Of a stretch of 64,000 nt of DNA, positions 34,952-44,863 are shown in pieces. Within the stretch, counting starts at the first letter, position 1; each line of letters begins with the position of its first letter. The notes below the pieces were generated by a model. The model did no database searches. It was not told where the DNA came from and was given only the letters and a program-made list of their open reading frames with translations. Source of the DNA: Microvirga sp. BSC39 (GTDB taxonomy: Bacteria > Pseudomonadota > Alphaproteobacteria > Rhizobiales > Beijerinckiaceae); NCBI RefSeq assembly GCF_000739015.1, contig NZ_JPUG01000025.1:1-64000 (forward strand), in the 5' to 3' direction. Made by a program: the position numbers and the translations under genes.

Positions 34952-36195
34952 CCCTGATCCAGATTCTGCGGCAGGGCCAGCAGCCACAGGCTCGATGCGA
35001 TGATGCCTAGGGCGCCTGTCCAGAGCACGACCCGGATGCCGATCCAATCCGCCGCGAATCCTGCTGTAAGGGCTGCGATGAGACCGAGGCCGCCGGTCAG
35101 GAGATGCACCATGCCGGCCTCGCGCCCGCGCAAGGGATCCGGCGTCACCGTCTGGCGCAGGACCGTGGCGTTGGTGGAAAACGCCACCCAGAGCCCGTCT
35201 CCGAAAAGCTGTCCGATGCACAGGGCCCCCGCGGCCGCCCAGAGGGGTCCTTGCGCCAGCGGGATGAAGCAGGTCACAAGGCCGTAAGCCAGCAATGCGC
35301 CGATGAGGACCCTGCGAACGGGGAACCGGCGCCCGGCCCAGGCGGCCAGCCGCGCCCCGACCAGGCCGCTGATGCCGCCGAGCGCCACGATGAATCCGAG
35401 AACGCCCGGCTGAATGCCGAGATCGCGAACCGCATACAGCACGTAGAGCGGCGCGAAGAGGCTCAGGAAGAAGGTGAGCGTCGCGAGGCATAAGGTCATC
35501 GGCCTGAGCACCGGATGCCTGAACACGAACCGCATGCCCTCCCGTGTCTCACGCCACAGGTCCGGCGCGTGCTCTCCGGTAACGAGCGGCGGCTCCGGTC
35601 GCTTGATGGAGGCCAGCAGCACGGCGGACCAGAGATAGGACAGGGCGTCGAACAGGATGGCGAACGGAGCGGTCAGGACCTGAATTGCGACGCCCGCGAG
35701 AGCAGGTCCGGCAATCTCCGCCAGCGCATCGGTGGTGGCGAGCTTCGCGTTGCCGTCCAGGAGCTGGTCCTTCTCCACCACGGTCGGCAGATAGGCATTG
35801 TCGGCGGTCTGGAAGACCATGGAGAACAGGGCCACCGCCGTGGCTACGCCGATCACCTGACCGATGGTGATGGCATCGAGCCACGCCATGACCGGCAGGG
35901 TGAGCAGCACCGCAGCGCGCAGCAGATCCGCCGCGATCAGCACGCGCCGACGGCGCGTCCGGTCGATCCACGCGCCCACAAAGGGGCTGAGGAGCACGCC
36001 CGGCAGCATACTCAGCGCCACGAGAACACCGAGATCCGTTGCGGAGGCATCGAGGGTGAGAGCCGCAATGATCGGCAACCCTTCGCGGGTGAACCGCGTG
36101 CCGATGGCCGACAGAGTCTGCGCGCCCCACAGGCGCATGAAATCCGGGTTCTGCCACAGGCCGTCCTTCGGCCTGCGGATCATGGTGGTGAACAT
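34948..36195 (-). CDS. MFS transporter (EntS-like, MFS_3)
   Basis: 415 residues from the ATG at 36195; a second ATG at 36183 is possible. Twelve hydrophobic segments with RLWGAQTLSAIGTRFTREGLPIIAAL at the start, FVGAWIDRTRRRRVLIAADLLRA as the cytoplasmic loop 2-3 motif and NATVLRQTVTPDPLRGREAGMVHLL in the second half fit the enterobactin/macrolide exporter branch of the MFS. The GNAT gene precedes it by 8 bases on the same strand, so the two form an operon, perhaps a two-part resistance unit. Confidence 0.9.
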   Translation of the reverse strand: MFTTMIRRPKDGLWQNPDFMRLWGAQTLSAIGTRFTREGLPIIAALTLDASATDLGVLVALSMLPGVLLSPFVGAWIDRTRRRRVLIAADLLRAAVLLTLPVMAWLDAITIGQVIGVATAVALFSMVFQTADNAYLPTVVEKDQLLDGNAKLATTDALAEIAGPALAGVAIQVLTAPFAILFDALSYLWSAVLLASIKRPEPPLVTGEHAPDLWRETREGMRFVFRHPVLRPMTLCLATLTFFLSLFAPLYVLYAVRDLGIQPGVLGFIVALGGISGLVGARLAAWAGRRFPVRRVLIGALLAYGLVTCFIPLAQGPLWAAAGALCIGQLFGDGLWVAFSTNATVLRQTVTPDPLRGREAGMVHLLTGGLGLIAALTAGFAADWIGIRVVLWTGALGIIASSLWLLALPQNLDQG

Positions 36196-36203
36196 CGCTC
36201 GTC

Positions 36204-36746
36204 TCAGGCCGCAGGCCGGGTCGGCGGCTCGCTCGTGCCGCGCCCGAGAGGACGCTGCATCAGCACGGTGGAGAGCCAGCGTCCATGCTTGTAGCCGATG
36301 CCCTTGAGAATGCCGGCAGGCTCGAAGCCGAGGCTTCTGTGCAGGCCGATGGAGCCGTGCGAATCCTCATCGCCGATGACCGCCACCATGAGCCGGAAAT
36401 CCAGCGCTTCGCATTGCTCGATCAGTGCCAGCAAAAGCGCGCGCCCCACGCCATGTCCCTGTGCCGATGGAGCGACGTAGACCGAATCCTCGACGGTGGA
36501 CCGGTAGGCGGGGCGCGTGCGGTAGGGGCCCGCATAGGCATAGCCCAGGATATCGCCGCCCCGTTCCGCCACGAGATAAGGATACCCGCCCTCCAGGATC
36601 GCGTCGCGGCGGTGCCCCATCTCGGCTTCCGAGGGCGGCTCAAGCTCGAACGAGGCGGTGCCATGCGTCACCGCATGGGCATAGATCGCCGTAATGACAG
36701 AGATGTCTGTTTGGAGCGAAGGGCGGATGACGAGGCTCATGGGCAT
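36204..36746 (-). CDS. GNAT acetyltransferase, phosphinothricin-acetyltransferase-like
   Basis: 180 residues from the ATG at 36746, or 178 from 36740. The pattern of the Pat/MnaT group is visible: IRPSLQTDISVITAIYAHAVTHGTASFE, YAYAGPYRTRPAYRSTVEDSVYV and the acetyl-CoA loop QGHGVGRALL, then GLHRSLGFEPAGI. Chromosomal members N-acetylate methionine derivatives, phosphinothricin or similar amino acids. It is the first gene of a unit with an EntS-like exporter, which suggests detoxification of a secreted or foreign compound. Confidence 0.9.
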   Translation of the reverse strand: MPMSLVIRPSLQTDISVITAIYAHAVTHGTASFELEPPSEAEMGHRRDAILEGGYPYLVAERGGDILGYAYAGPYRTRPAYRSTVEDSVYVAPSAQGHGVGRALLLALIEQCEALDFRLMVAVIGDEDSHGSIGLHRSLGFEPAGILKGIGYKHGRWLSTVLMQRPLGRGTSEPPTRPAA

Positions 36747-36851
36747 TCTCTAGACCATTTCCGCGGCGCTGAGGAAGTGGCGCCGATCTGCATGGCCTGT
36801 CTTTATTCCTCCCTCAGGATTAGCATGGAACGTCACGAGGAGGGATCGCGG

Positions 36852-38348
36852 GTGAACCAGCTCAGCCCAGGCGAGGCGCAGCCTGTCATCAAGTCCCGTG
36901 CGCAGAACGCTGTCGTCTGGAGCGCGATCCTGGGCTCCAGCATGGTGTTTGCCGACGGGGCCATCGTGACCGTTGCGATCCCGCAGATGCGCGAGAGCCT
37001 GCAGGCGTCGCTGGCCGAGATGCAGTGGGTGACCAATGCCTACGCGCTGACGTTGTCCGCCTTCCTGCTGCTGGGCGGCGCGGCCGGCGATGCCTATGGC
37101 CTGCGACGGATCTTCATGATCGGCATCGCCTGCTTCGGCCTCACCTCCCTGTGGTGCGGCCTGTCGCATTCAGCCGAGATGCTGATCGTGGCCCGGGCGT
37201 TTCAGGGTGTCAGCGGTGCCCTGCTCGTGCCGGGCTCCCTGGCGCTCATCAGCGCCCATTTCCCGCCCGATGCCCGCGGCAAGGCCATCGGCACCTGGGC
37301 GGCCGCCTCCGCCATCGCGGCGGCGCTCGGGCCGATCCTCGGGGGCTGGCTGATCGATATCGGCCCGTGGCAGGCAATCTTCTGGATCAACATTCCGGTT
37401 GCCGCGCTGGCGCTCTGGCTCTGCTGGAGGCATGTACCGGACGACCCGGGGCTGAAAGACACCGCCATGGACTGGCTCGGTGCCGTCCTTGCCGTCGTCG
37501 CCCTCGGTCTTCTCGCCTATGGGCTGACGGCGTTCGGCGAACGGGAGAGCCAGCGAGGCATCGCCATTCTGTTGACGATGGCCGGAGCGGCGGCTCTCGG
37601 CCTGTTCATGCTGCATGAGAGGCGCAGCGCCGCCCCGATGATGCCCCTCGACCTGTTTCGCATCCCCGCCTTCGCGAACGTCAATGCGCTGACCCTGCTG
37701 CTCTACTTCGCTCTGAGCGGTGCCTTGTTCTTTCTGCCGACGGTGCTGATCGAAGCCCATGGTTATTCGGCCGCCCGGGCAGGCTCCGTGTTCCTGCCGT
37801 TCACCCTCATGATGGCCGTGCTCTCCCGCCTGGGGGGCGTCCTGGCCGACCGGTTCGGCACCCGCATGCTCCTCACATTGGGCCCGCTCATTACGGCTTT
37901 GAGCTTCGCGCTTCTGGCTCCTGCCGTCTTTCACGGCAGCTACTGGCTGGCGGTCGTGCCGGTCATGGCCATGATGGGACTGGGCATGGGCATTACGGTC
38001 GCGCCCCTGTCGACGACGGTGATGAATGCCGCTCCCGACGACCGGATCGGCGTGGCCTCGGGGATCAACAACGCGATCTCCCGCGTCGCCGGCCTCATTG
38101 CCGTGGCAGGCCTCGGCATCATTGCCACCTTGGGGTTCCAATACGCCGCCGCATGGGCGAGCCCGGAAGCTACGGGTCTCTTCGGGCAGGCGACGTTCGG
38201 CACTCCCCTGCCGTCCGAGGCCAGGACCGATGCCGCGCGGGACACCTACACCACGGCCATGGTCGGCGGGTTCGGGCTCGTGGCGCTGATCTGCGCGGCA
38301 GCGGCTGTTGCGAGCGCCTGGTTCGGCTATCGGTCGTCGCAGACCTGA
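36852..38348 (+). CDS. MFS transporter, DHA2 (EmrB/QacA) family
   Basis: 498 residues from a GTG at 36852, with AGGAGGG 7 bases upstream; an ATG at 36825 is less well placed. About fourteen membrane segments and the DHA2 motifs DGAIVTVAIPQMRESL (motif D1) and ARAFQGVSGALLVPGSLALI (motif C-like) are seen, as in QacA/EmrB proton-driven drug exporters. It has no membrane-fusion partner nearby. It is divergent from the GNAT-exporter operon, with 105 bases between starts. Confidence 0.92.
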   Translation: MNQLSPGEAQPVIKSRAQNAVVWSAILGSSMVFADGAIVTVAIPQMRESLQASLAEMQWVTNAYALTLSAFLLLGGAAGDAYGLRRIFMIGIACFGLTSLWCGLSHSAEMLIVARAFQGVSGALLVPGSLALISAHFPPDARGKAIGTWAAASAIAAALGPILGGWLIDIGPWQAIFWINIPVAALALWLCWRHVPDDPGLKDTAMDWLGAVLAVVALGLLAYGLTAFGERESQRGIAILLTMAGAAALGLFMLHERRSAAPMMPLDLFRIPAFANVNALTLLLYFALSGALFFLPTVLIEAHGYSAARAGSVFLPFTLMMAVLSRLGGVLADRFGTRMLLTLGPLITALSFALLAPAVFHGSYWLAVVPVMAMMGLGMGITVAPLSTTVMNAAPDDRIGVASGINNAISRVAGLIAVAGLGIIATLGFQYAAAWASPEATGLFGQATFGTPLPSEARTDAARDTYTTAMVGGFGLVALICAAAAVASAWFGYRSSQT

Positions 38349-38360
38349 GCCCAAAACAAA

Positions 38361-38384
38361 AGCCCCGGCCTTTCAGCCGGGGCT
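38361..38384 (-). terminator. Intrinsic terminator between convergent genes
   Basis: AGCCCCGGC and GCCGGGGCT with a 6-base loop. On the minus strand it is followed by TTTTGTTTTGG, so it ends the Bax-inhibitor-like transcript; it may also slow transcription from the MFS gene. Confidence 0.8.
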
Positions 38385-38409
38385 CTGTGATCACGCGATC
38401 CGTTCGTCC

Positions 38410-39192
38410 TTACTCGTTGCGGTTGCCCACGAGAGCGAGGAGGAACTGGAACATGTTGATGAAGTCCAGGTACAGCGTCAGGGCGCCGAACACGGAGACC
38501 TTGGCGGCCGCTTCCTGATCGAAGTTGCCGTACAGGTACATCTCCTTCAGCTTCTGCGTGTCGTAGGCGGTCAGGCCAGCGAAGATCAGCACGCCGATTA
38601 CCGAGATGCCGAACTGCAGCATGCTCGACGCTACGAAGATGTTCACGATCGAGGCCAGGATCAGGCCGACGAGGCCCATCATCAGGAACGAACCCATGCC
38701 GGACAGGCTGCGGTTCGTGGTGTAGCCCCACAGGGACAGCGAGCCGAAGGCCGCCGCCGTGATGAAGAACACCTGCACGACGCTCGCGCCGGTGTAGCGG
38801 ATGAGAAGCGTCGAGAGCGAAGCACCCATCACCGCCGCAAAGGCGAAGAAGGTGGTGCGGGCCGACGCCGCCGACATCCGGTCCATCCGGAACGAGAAGA
38901 AGAAGATAAAGGCCAGAGGCGCCAGCGCCACAACCCACATCAGGGGCGAGCCATACAGGGTCGCGCCGAACTGGGTCAGGCCGACACCACCCATCCGGGC
39001 AACCGCTTGCGACGGATCGCTCGTGGTGGCCAGCATGTTGATGCCGAGCGCGACCAGGGCCGAGATGGCAAGGCCCAGGACCATGTTGTTGTAGACGCCG
39101 AGCATGAAGGCGCGCAGGCCCTGGTCGACCTGAGCCGCCGTCCGGGCAAAGCCGGTGCCATAGGCGTGTTGGTTTTGCTCATACGGTTGCAT
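38410..39192 (-). CDS. Bax inhibitor-1/YccA family membrane protein
   Basis: 260 residues from the ATG at 39192 (MQPYEQNQHAYG; the longer frame to 39339 is not conserved). Seven membrane segments are seen, with the family motif YDTQKLKEMY in the last third and the acidic half-channel end NMFQFLLALVGNRNE. Bacterial BI-1 proteins are pH-sensitive calcium leak channels or FtsH modulators. The gene ends in a strong terminator and stands alone. Confidence 0.93.
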   Translation of the reverse strand: MQPYEQNQHAYGTGFARTAAQVDQGLRAFMLGVYNNMVLGLAISALVALGINMLATTSDPSQAVARMGGVGLTQFGATLYGSPLMWVVALAPLAFIFFFSFRMDRMSAASARTTFFAFAAVMGASLSTLLIRYTGASVVQVFFITAAAFGSLSLWGYTTNRSLSGMGSFLMMGLVGLILASIVNIFVASSMLQFGISVIGVLIFAGLTAYDTQKLKEMYLYGNFDQEAAAKVSVFGALTLYLDFINMFQFLLALVGNRNE

Positions 39193-39418
39193 CGGAGTCC
39201 TTTCTCGCGGTGTCCCGTTGTTCCCTCGAAAGGCTGGGGTCAGCCCTCGGTCGCCGCATTTCGGGCGACACCACGAATATGTGAGGGCCGACCGTTTTTC
39301 GCAAGAGGCAAGGTCAAGCTTCAAATCTTCGTGAAGCAAGAAAAATGAAGAGCAGAGTAGCTGCTGCTCCTCATTAAGCTTCCCGCGCTCCTTTATAACG
39401 CCGCCGTGCCCGCGCGGC

Positions 39419-42004
39419 TTAAAGGTTTCTTAAATACTGAGCCGGTTTTTGACTTAAGATCCGCCAGGTTCCGAGCAGGCCTAATCCGACGCTCACGAGA
39501 ACCGCCAAGGCTGAAGCCAGGATGGCGCCCGACAAATCTAGGGTAAAGCTTAGGTTCATGACGCGCTCGACGATGAAATAGGCGGCGAGCGAGCCTGCCA
39601 GCAGGCCGAATACAGCTGTCGCCACGCCCAGGAGCCCATATTCGAGCGCATAGGCCGAGAGCAGCCGGGCGCGGGTGGCTCCCAGGGTCTTGAGCACCAC
39701 CGCATCGTAGAGCCGCGCCCGGTGGCCGGCAGCGAGAGCGCCCGCCAGCACCAGGAGGCTCGCGATCAGCGCGATGGAGCTTGCGCCGCGAATCGCCATG
39801 ACGAGCTGCGAGACCACGTCGTTCACCGCCTCCAGGGCATCCTTTACCCGCACGCTCGTGACCATGGGATAGGCCTGGGCGGAGCTGCGCAGGATGCGAG
39901 CATCGAGCGCCTCGTCGGAGCCGTTCGGGAAGGTGACGGTGGCGAGATGCGTGTGCGGCGCACCCGCGAAGGCATTGGGCGAGAACACCATGACGAAGTT
40001 GATGCCCATGGAGCGCCACTCGACCTCGCGCAGGTTCGAGATGGTGGCGCTGATGTTGCGCCCGAGCACGTTGACGGTAATCTCGTCGCCGATCTTCAGC
40101 CCCAGGCCCTCGGCGATCTTCCGGTCGAAGGAGACCAGCGGCTTGCCGCGGTAATCCTCCGGCCACCACTCGCCCTGCACGATCTTCGAGCCCTCCGGCG
40201 GCGCCTTGGCATAGGTGATGCCGCGGTCGCCCGACAGCACCCAGGCGATGTCCTCCTCGGCCTTGATCTCGGCCACGGGCCGGCCGCCCAGGGTGACGAG
40301 ACGACCGCGCATCATGGGCACGCGCTCGATCTGCGCATCGGATGCCTGTTGCTTCAGGAAGCCCTCGAAGGCATCCGCCTGCTGGTTCGGGATGTCGAGG
40401 AAGAAGAAGCTGGGTGCCCGCTGCGGCAGGCTCTGGGTGAGCTGGCGGGTGAAGTTGCTGTCGATGACCGCGAGCGTGACCAGGAGCGTGATGCCGAGCC
40501 CCAATGAGAGCACGAGCGAGGGCGTGAGCGCACCGGGCCGGTGAATGTTGGCAAGGGCCAGCCGCGGCGAGGTGCTCCGCGGGCGCGGCAGGCGGCGGGC
40601 GAGCGCCATGATCCCGAAGGCCACGACACGCAGGAGCGCGAAGGATCCTGCGGCTGCGGCCACGAACATCAGGGCAACCCGCCGGTCATAGGCCGCGAGC
40701 ACCGACAGCCCCACGAGCGCCACCACAGACAGGATGAGCGCCGTCACATAGCGCTTGCGCGGCCAACGCCGCTCGGGATCGATCTGGTCGCGGAACAGGC
40801 CTGAGACCGGCACGTCATGGGCGCGGCCCAAAGGCGCAATGGCGAAGACGAGCGCGGTCAGCACCCCGTAGAGCAGCGCAATGCCGAGTTCGCTCCAGGC
40901 CAGCGTCGGCTGGATTGGGATCGGCAGAAGATGCCCGAAAAGCGCCGTGATCACGAACGGCAGAGCCGCCCCGAAGGCAAGGCCGATGCCAATGCCCACG
41001 ATGGCGATCAGCATCACCTGCGTGAGGTAGAGCACCACCACCTGCCCGCCTGGCGCACCGAGACTCTTCAAGGTGGCGATGGACGCCCGCTTGCGGTCGA
41101 CGAAGCCGCGCACCGCATTGGCGACGCCGACGCCGCCCACGAGCAGGGCCGTGAGGCCGACGAGCGTGAGGAACTGGGTGAAGCGCTCGATGTTGCGGGC
41201 AAAGCGCGGATCGGCATTCAGGCGGGTGCGGATGTTCCAACCGGCCTCCGGCAGAACGCGCCCTGCCTCCGCCTCGATCCGGGTCAGCCCCTCCTCGGTG
41301 GACACCTCCGGCGGCAGGATGAGCCGGTAGGTCCAGCGCACGAGGCTGCCGGGCTGCACGAGGCCGGTCGCATTCAGCGCCTCCCGTGACAGCAGCAGCC
41401 GTGGCCCGAAGCCGATGCCATCGGCGATCTTGTCGGGCTCGGACACGAGACGCGCCCGCAATTCCACATTGGCGCCGCCCACCGTCACCCGGTCGCCGAC
41501 CTTGAGGTCGAGCCGCGCGAGAAGCGCCGAATCGACCGCTGCCCCGAAGGCGCCGTCGCGTTCGGCAAAGAGCTCGGCAGGGGGACGCTGCGGGTCGGTT
41601 TCAAGGGCACCAACGGTGGGGTAGCCGGCGTCGACCGCCTTCATCTCGACGAGGCCGGAGCCCTTGTCGCCGGCTACCGCCATGGCGCGCATGGAGGCGA
41701 TCACGTTGACCCGGCCCTGCGATTCCAGGAAGGCGCGCTCGGGTGCGGCTGCTTCGCGCTGGATCAGGGAGAAGGCCATGTCGCCGCCGAGAATTCGGCG
41801 GCCCTCGCGGGAAATGCCCTCGGTGAGCGACCGGGACAGGGACGAGACGCTGGCAATCGCCGCAACGCCGAGCGCGATGCAGGCGAGGAAGATCCCGAAG
41901 CCTTTGAGCCCCGCGCGCAGCTCTCGGAAAGCGAGGCGCAGCAGGAGCGGCAGGCGGGACGACGAAGAGCGCCTCTGCGGCGTGGCCGGAAGGGTGCCGT
42001 GCAT
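39419..42004 (-). CDS. ABC transporter permease, FtsX/MacB type (YbbP-like)
   Basis: 861 residues from the ATG at 42004; the extra N-terminal 26 codons of the longer frame overlap the ATPase gene and are rejected. It has ten membrane spans in the duplicated FtsX layout with two large periplasmic MacB-like domains (FRELRAGLKGFGIFLACIAL at the start, AVRGFVDRKRASIATLKSLGA before the first FtsX helices). With the ATPase it forms a mechanotransmitting exporter. The pair with a divergent GDSL esterase reproduces the E. coli ybbA-ybbP/tesA arrangement. Confidence 0.93.
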   Translation of the reverse strand: MHGTLPATPQRRSSSSRLPLLLRLAFRELRAGLKGFGIFLACIALGVAAIASVSSLSRSLTEGISREGRRILGGDMAFSLIQREAAAPERAFLESQGRVNVIASMRAMAVAGDKGSGLVEMKAVDAGYPTVGALETDPQRPPAELFAERDGAFGAAVDSALLARLDLKVGDRVTVGGANVELRARLVSEPDKIADGIGFGPRLLLSREALNATGLVQPGSLVRWTYRLILPPEVSTEEGLTRIEAEAGRVLPEAGWNIRTRLNADPRFARNIERFTQFLTLVGLTALLVGGVGVANAVRGFVDRKRASIATLKSLGAPGGQVVVLYLTQVMLIAIVGIGIGLAFGAALPFVITALFGHLLPIPIQPTLAWSELGIALLYGVLTALVFAIAPLGRAHDVPVSGLFRDQIDPERRWPRKRYVTALILSVVALVGLSVLAAYDRRVALMFVAAAAGSFALLRVVAFGIMALARRLPRPRSTSPRLALANIHRPGALTPSLVLSLGLGITLLVTLAVIDSNFTRQLTQSLPQRAPSFFFLDIPNQQADAFEGFLKQQASDAQIERVPMMRGRLVTLGGRPVAEIKAEEDIAWVLSGDRGITYAKAPPEGSKIVQGEWWPEDYRGKPLVSFDRKIAEGLGLKIGDEITVNVLGRNISATISNLREVEWRSMGINFVMVFSPNAFAGAPHTHLATVTFPNGSDEALDARILRSSAQAYPMVTSVRVKDALEAVNDVVSQLVMAIRGASSIALIASLLVLAGALAAGHRARLYDAVVLKTLGATRARLLSAYALEYGLLGVATAVFGLLAGSLAAYFIVERVMNLSFTLDLSGAILASALAVLVSVGLGLLGTWRILSQKPAQYLRNL

Positions 42005-42015
42005 GGGGTTTGTCC

Positions 42016-42708
42016 TTAGGCCACGGCGGAGGCGGCATCGGCCTCCAGCTGCCCGGAGCGCAGGCGCACCATGCGGTCGCACAGGCGGGCGAGGTTGAGG
42101 TCGTGGGTCACGAGCACCAGGGTCGCGCCCCGGTCGCGCTTGAGGGCGAAGAGCAGGTCGATGATGGACCCGCCGGTGTTCTCGTCGAGGTTGCCGGTGG
42201 GCTCGTCGGCCACGAGAATCGCCGGATTGGGCACGATGGCGCGGGCAATAGCCACGCGCTGCTGCTCGCCGCCGGACAGCTGAGCCGGATAATGGTGCAG
42301 ACGAGACCCAAGGCCCACGGCCTGCAGCTCGGCCTCAGCGCGCTCGAAGGCCTCATCCTCGCCGGCAAGCTCCAGGGGCAGCGCCACATTCTCCAGGGCC
42401 GTCATGGTGGGCACGAGGTGGAAGGACTGGAACACGATGCCGATGCGCCGGCCGCGAAAGCGCGCCAGCGCATCCTCGTCGAGGCCCGACAGGTCGGTGC
42501 CGTCGACGATCACTTTTCCGGAATCGGGGCGCTCAAGTCCTGCCATGGTCATGAGCAGGGTCGATTTGCCGGAGCCCGAGGGGCCGACGAGCCCCACCGC
42601 CTCGCCTTTGGGGATGTTCAGCGAAATTCCCTTGAGGATATGCACCCGTGCGGCCCCGCGCCCGAGGCTCAAATCGACATCGTGCAGCGCGATGGCCTTG
42701 TCCTGCAT
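42016..42708 (-). CDS. ABC transporter ATP-binding protein (YbbA/LolD-like)
   Basis: 230 residues. Walker A GPSGSGKST, Q-loop FQSFHLVPTMTALENV, signature LSGGEQQRVAIARA, Walker B ILVADEPTGNLD and the switch histidine VTHD are all intact. It belongs to the MacB/LolD/YbbA group that partners FtsX-type permeases. The permease start is 11 bases after its stop. Confidence 0.95.
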   Translation of the reverse strand: MQDKAIALHDVDLSLGRGAARVHILKGISLNIPKGEAVGLVGPSGSGKSTLLMTMAGLERPDSGKVIVDGTDLSGLDEDALARFRGRRIGIVFQSFHLVPTMTALENVALPLELAGEDEAFERAEAELQAVGLGSRLHHYPAQLSGGEQQRVAIARAIVPNPAILVADEPTGNLDENTGGSIIDLLFALKRDRGATLVLVTHDLNLARLCDRMVRLRSGQLEADAASAVA

Positions 42709-42781
42709 GCCCAGTCACCCGATCTGTTGGAAACTCGAAAGATAACCCGGTTCTAGTCCGGCATAGATGGGAAGCCTATCG

Positions 42782-43450
42782 ATGAAGCGCCAATCCGGCC
42801 CATTCATGACGATCATATTTGCGTGTGCGGCGGCCCTTGCCGCCATGATCGTCCCCGTGCTTGCCCCTGCCGCTCAGGCTCAAGGCAGGCCCATCCGCCT
42901 GGTGGCGCTGGGCGACAGCCTGAGCGCGGGCTACGGATTGCCGCAGGAGGCGGCCTTTCCGGTGGCGCTGGAGCGGGCGCTTAAAGCGCGGGGCCACAAG
43001 GTGGAGGTTGCCAATGCAGGCGTCTCCGGCGACACCTCCTCTGGCGGCCTCGACCGGCTCGACTGGTCCGTGCCTGACGGCACCGACGGGGTGATCCTGG
43101 AGCTCGGCGCCAACGACATGCTGCGCGGGCTCGATCCGGCGCTCACCCGCAGGAACATCGATGCCATCGTCCAGCGGTTGAAGGCCCGCAACATCCCGGT
43201 GATGCTCGCGGGCATGTATGCCTCGCGCAATCTCGGCCCGGATTACGTGCAGAAATTCGACAGCCTCTATCCGGACATTGCGAAGAAGCACGACCTTGTG
43301 CTCTATCCCTTTTTCCTGGACGGAGTCGCCGGCGAGCGGTCCCTCAACCTGCCCGATGGCATGCACCCGACGGCCAAGGGGATCGAGATCATCGTCGCGC
43401 GCATCCTGCCCACCGTCGAGAGCTTTCTCGCCCGCATCGCCCAGCGCTGA
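42782..43450 (+). CDS. tesA: GDSL-type arylesterase / acyl-CoA thioesterase I-like
   Basis: 222 residues from the ATG at 42782 (MKRQSGPFM); an ATG at 42767 is also in frame. A signal peptide ends near APAAQAQG. The SGNH blocks are present: GDSLSAGYGL (Ser), NAGVSGDTSSGG, ELGANDMLRG and DGMHPTAKG (Asp/His). TesA proteins are periplasmic, multifunctional esterases/thioesterases. Divergence from the ybbA-ybbP-like pair matches many proteobacteria. Confidence 0.95.
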   Translation: MKRQSGPFMTIIFACAAALAAMIVPVLAPAAQAQGRPIRLVALGDSLSAGYGLPQEAAFPVALERALKARGHKVEVANAGVSGDTSSGGLDRLDWSVPDGTDGVILELGANDMLRGLDPALTRRNIDAIVQRLKARNIPVMLAGMYASRNLGPDYVQKFDSLYPDIAKKHDLVLYPFFLDGVAGERSLNLPDGMHPTAKGIEIIVARILPTVESFLARIAQR

Positions 43451-43515
43451 TCGTCGTCAGCGCGTCATTCCTGCCTGAACGCGGCGGATCCTGTCGCCGC
43501 GAGGAGCCTGTACCT

Positions 43516-44559
43516 ATGGAATATCGCCGCCTCGGCCGCACGGATCTCAATGTCAGCCTCATCTGCCTCGGCACCATGACCTGGGGCCAGCAGAACACGG
43601 AGGCCCAGGGCCATGAGCAGATGGATTACGCCCTCGACCAGGGCGTCAACTTCTTCGACACCGCCGAGCTCTACTCGATTCCGCCCAAGCCCGAGACCCA
43701 AGGCTCCACGGAGCGGATCATCGGCTCCTGGTTCAAGTCCCGCGGCTCCCGCGACAAGGTGATCCTCGCCTCCAAAGTGGTGGGACGCTCCGACAGCACC
43801 TGGTACCGGGACGACGGCTCCAAGGCCGAGCTCTCCCGCAAGCAGATCGAGGAGGCGGTGAACAAGAGCCTCAAGCGGCTGCAGACCGACTATATCGACC
43901 TCTACCAGATCCACTGGCCCGACCGCCCCATGCCCTGGGGCTCAAACCCGACGATCTTCCGCCATCAGGAAGGCCAATCCCACCCCATCGCCGAGACGGT
44001 CGAGATCATGACCGACTTGGTGAAGGCCGGAAAGATCCGCCATTTCGGCCTCTCCAACGAGAGCGCCTGGGGCACCATGACGTTCCTTAAGCACGCCGAT
44101 GCCAAGGGCCTGGCGCGGGCGCAGTCGATCCAGAACGCCTATAACCTCCTCAACCGCACCTACGAGGTGGCGCTGGCCGAGGTGACGATGCACGAAAACG
44201 TGAGCCTGCTCGCCTATTCGCCGCTGGCGCAGGGCTATCTCACGGGCAAGTATCTCGACGGCGCCCGCCCGGCCGGAACCCGCACCACCCTGTTCGGGCG
44301 CGGCCAGCGCTACGAGAACGCCACCGCCGAGGCGGCGATCCGCAAATACGTGGCGCTGGCGCGTGAGTTCGGCCTCGACCCGGCCCAGATGGCCTTGGCC
44401 TTCGTCAACTCGCGCCCCTTCATGACGTCCAACATCATCGGCGCCACCTCCATGGAGCAGCTGAAGACGGACATCGCCTCGGTCAACGTGACGATCACGC
44501 CGGAGCTGGAAAAGCGCATCGACGCGATTCACGTCGAGCACTGCAATCCCTGCCCATAA
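43516..44559 (+). CDS. Aldo/keto reductase (Tas-like)
   Basis: 347 residues, MEYRRLGRTDLNVSLICLGTMTWG at the start as in E. coli Tas. The catalytic tetrad is visible: Asp and Tyr in FFDTAELYS, Lys in ILASKVVG and His in LYQIHWPD. NADPH-binding residues near the C-terminus (GATSMEQLKTDIAS) are conserved. Substrate unknown; Tas-type enzymes reduce carbonyls. Monocistronic, followed by a repeat cluster. Confidence 0.94.
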   Translation: MEYRRLGRTDLNVSLICLGTMTWGQQNTEAQGHEQMDYALDQGVNFFDTAELYSIPPKPETQGSTERIIGSWFKSRGSRDKVILASKVVGRSDSTWYRDDGSKAELSRKQIEEAVNKSLKRLQTDYIDLYQIHWPDRPMPWGSNPTIFRHQEGQSHPIAETVEIMTDLVKAGKIRHFGLSNESAWGTMTFLKHADAKGLARAQSIQNAYNLLNRTYEVALAEVTMHENVSLLAYSPLAQGYLTGKYLDGARPAGTRTTLFGRGQRYENATAEAAIRKYVALAREFGLDPAQMALAFVNSRPFMTSNIIGATSMEQLKTDIASVNVTITPELEKRIDAIHVEHCNPCP

Positions 44560-44568
44560 CAACCGCAG

Positions 44569-44794
44569 CGTCATCCCGGACGGCGAAGCCGATCCGGGAT
44601 CGCAAGACGAGTAAAGCGCTGTCATCCCGGGGCCGCGTGAGCGGAGCCCGGGATCCATAACCACGACCTTCAATCAGTTCGGTGCCGTCAGTGGTTATGG
44701 ATTCCCGCCTTCGCGGGAATGACACTGTCGAGGTTCCTGCACCATTCTCGTCCAACGATCCCGGATCTGCGCTACGCTTCGCCCGGGATGACAC
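44569..44794. repeat. Cluster of four intergenic palindromic repeats
   Basis: Elements in order: GCGTCATCCCGGACGG...GATCCGGGATC; TGTCATCCCGGGGCCGCGTGAGCGGAGCCCGGGAT; GTGGTTATGGATTCCCGCC...GGGAATGACA, whose left part is complementary to ATCCATAACCAC just upstream; and GATCCCGGATC...GCCCGGGATGACA. They fill the whole gap after the aldo/keto reductase gene, which holds no other gene. Confidence 0.8.
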
Positions 44795-44863
44795 CTGACA
44801 ATCCGGAACAAACCCCGCCGCCAATCGTCTGAGTTGGCATCAGCAAGCCCCGGGAGGTGCCGC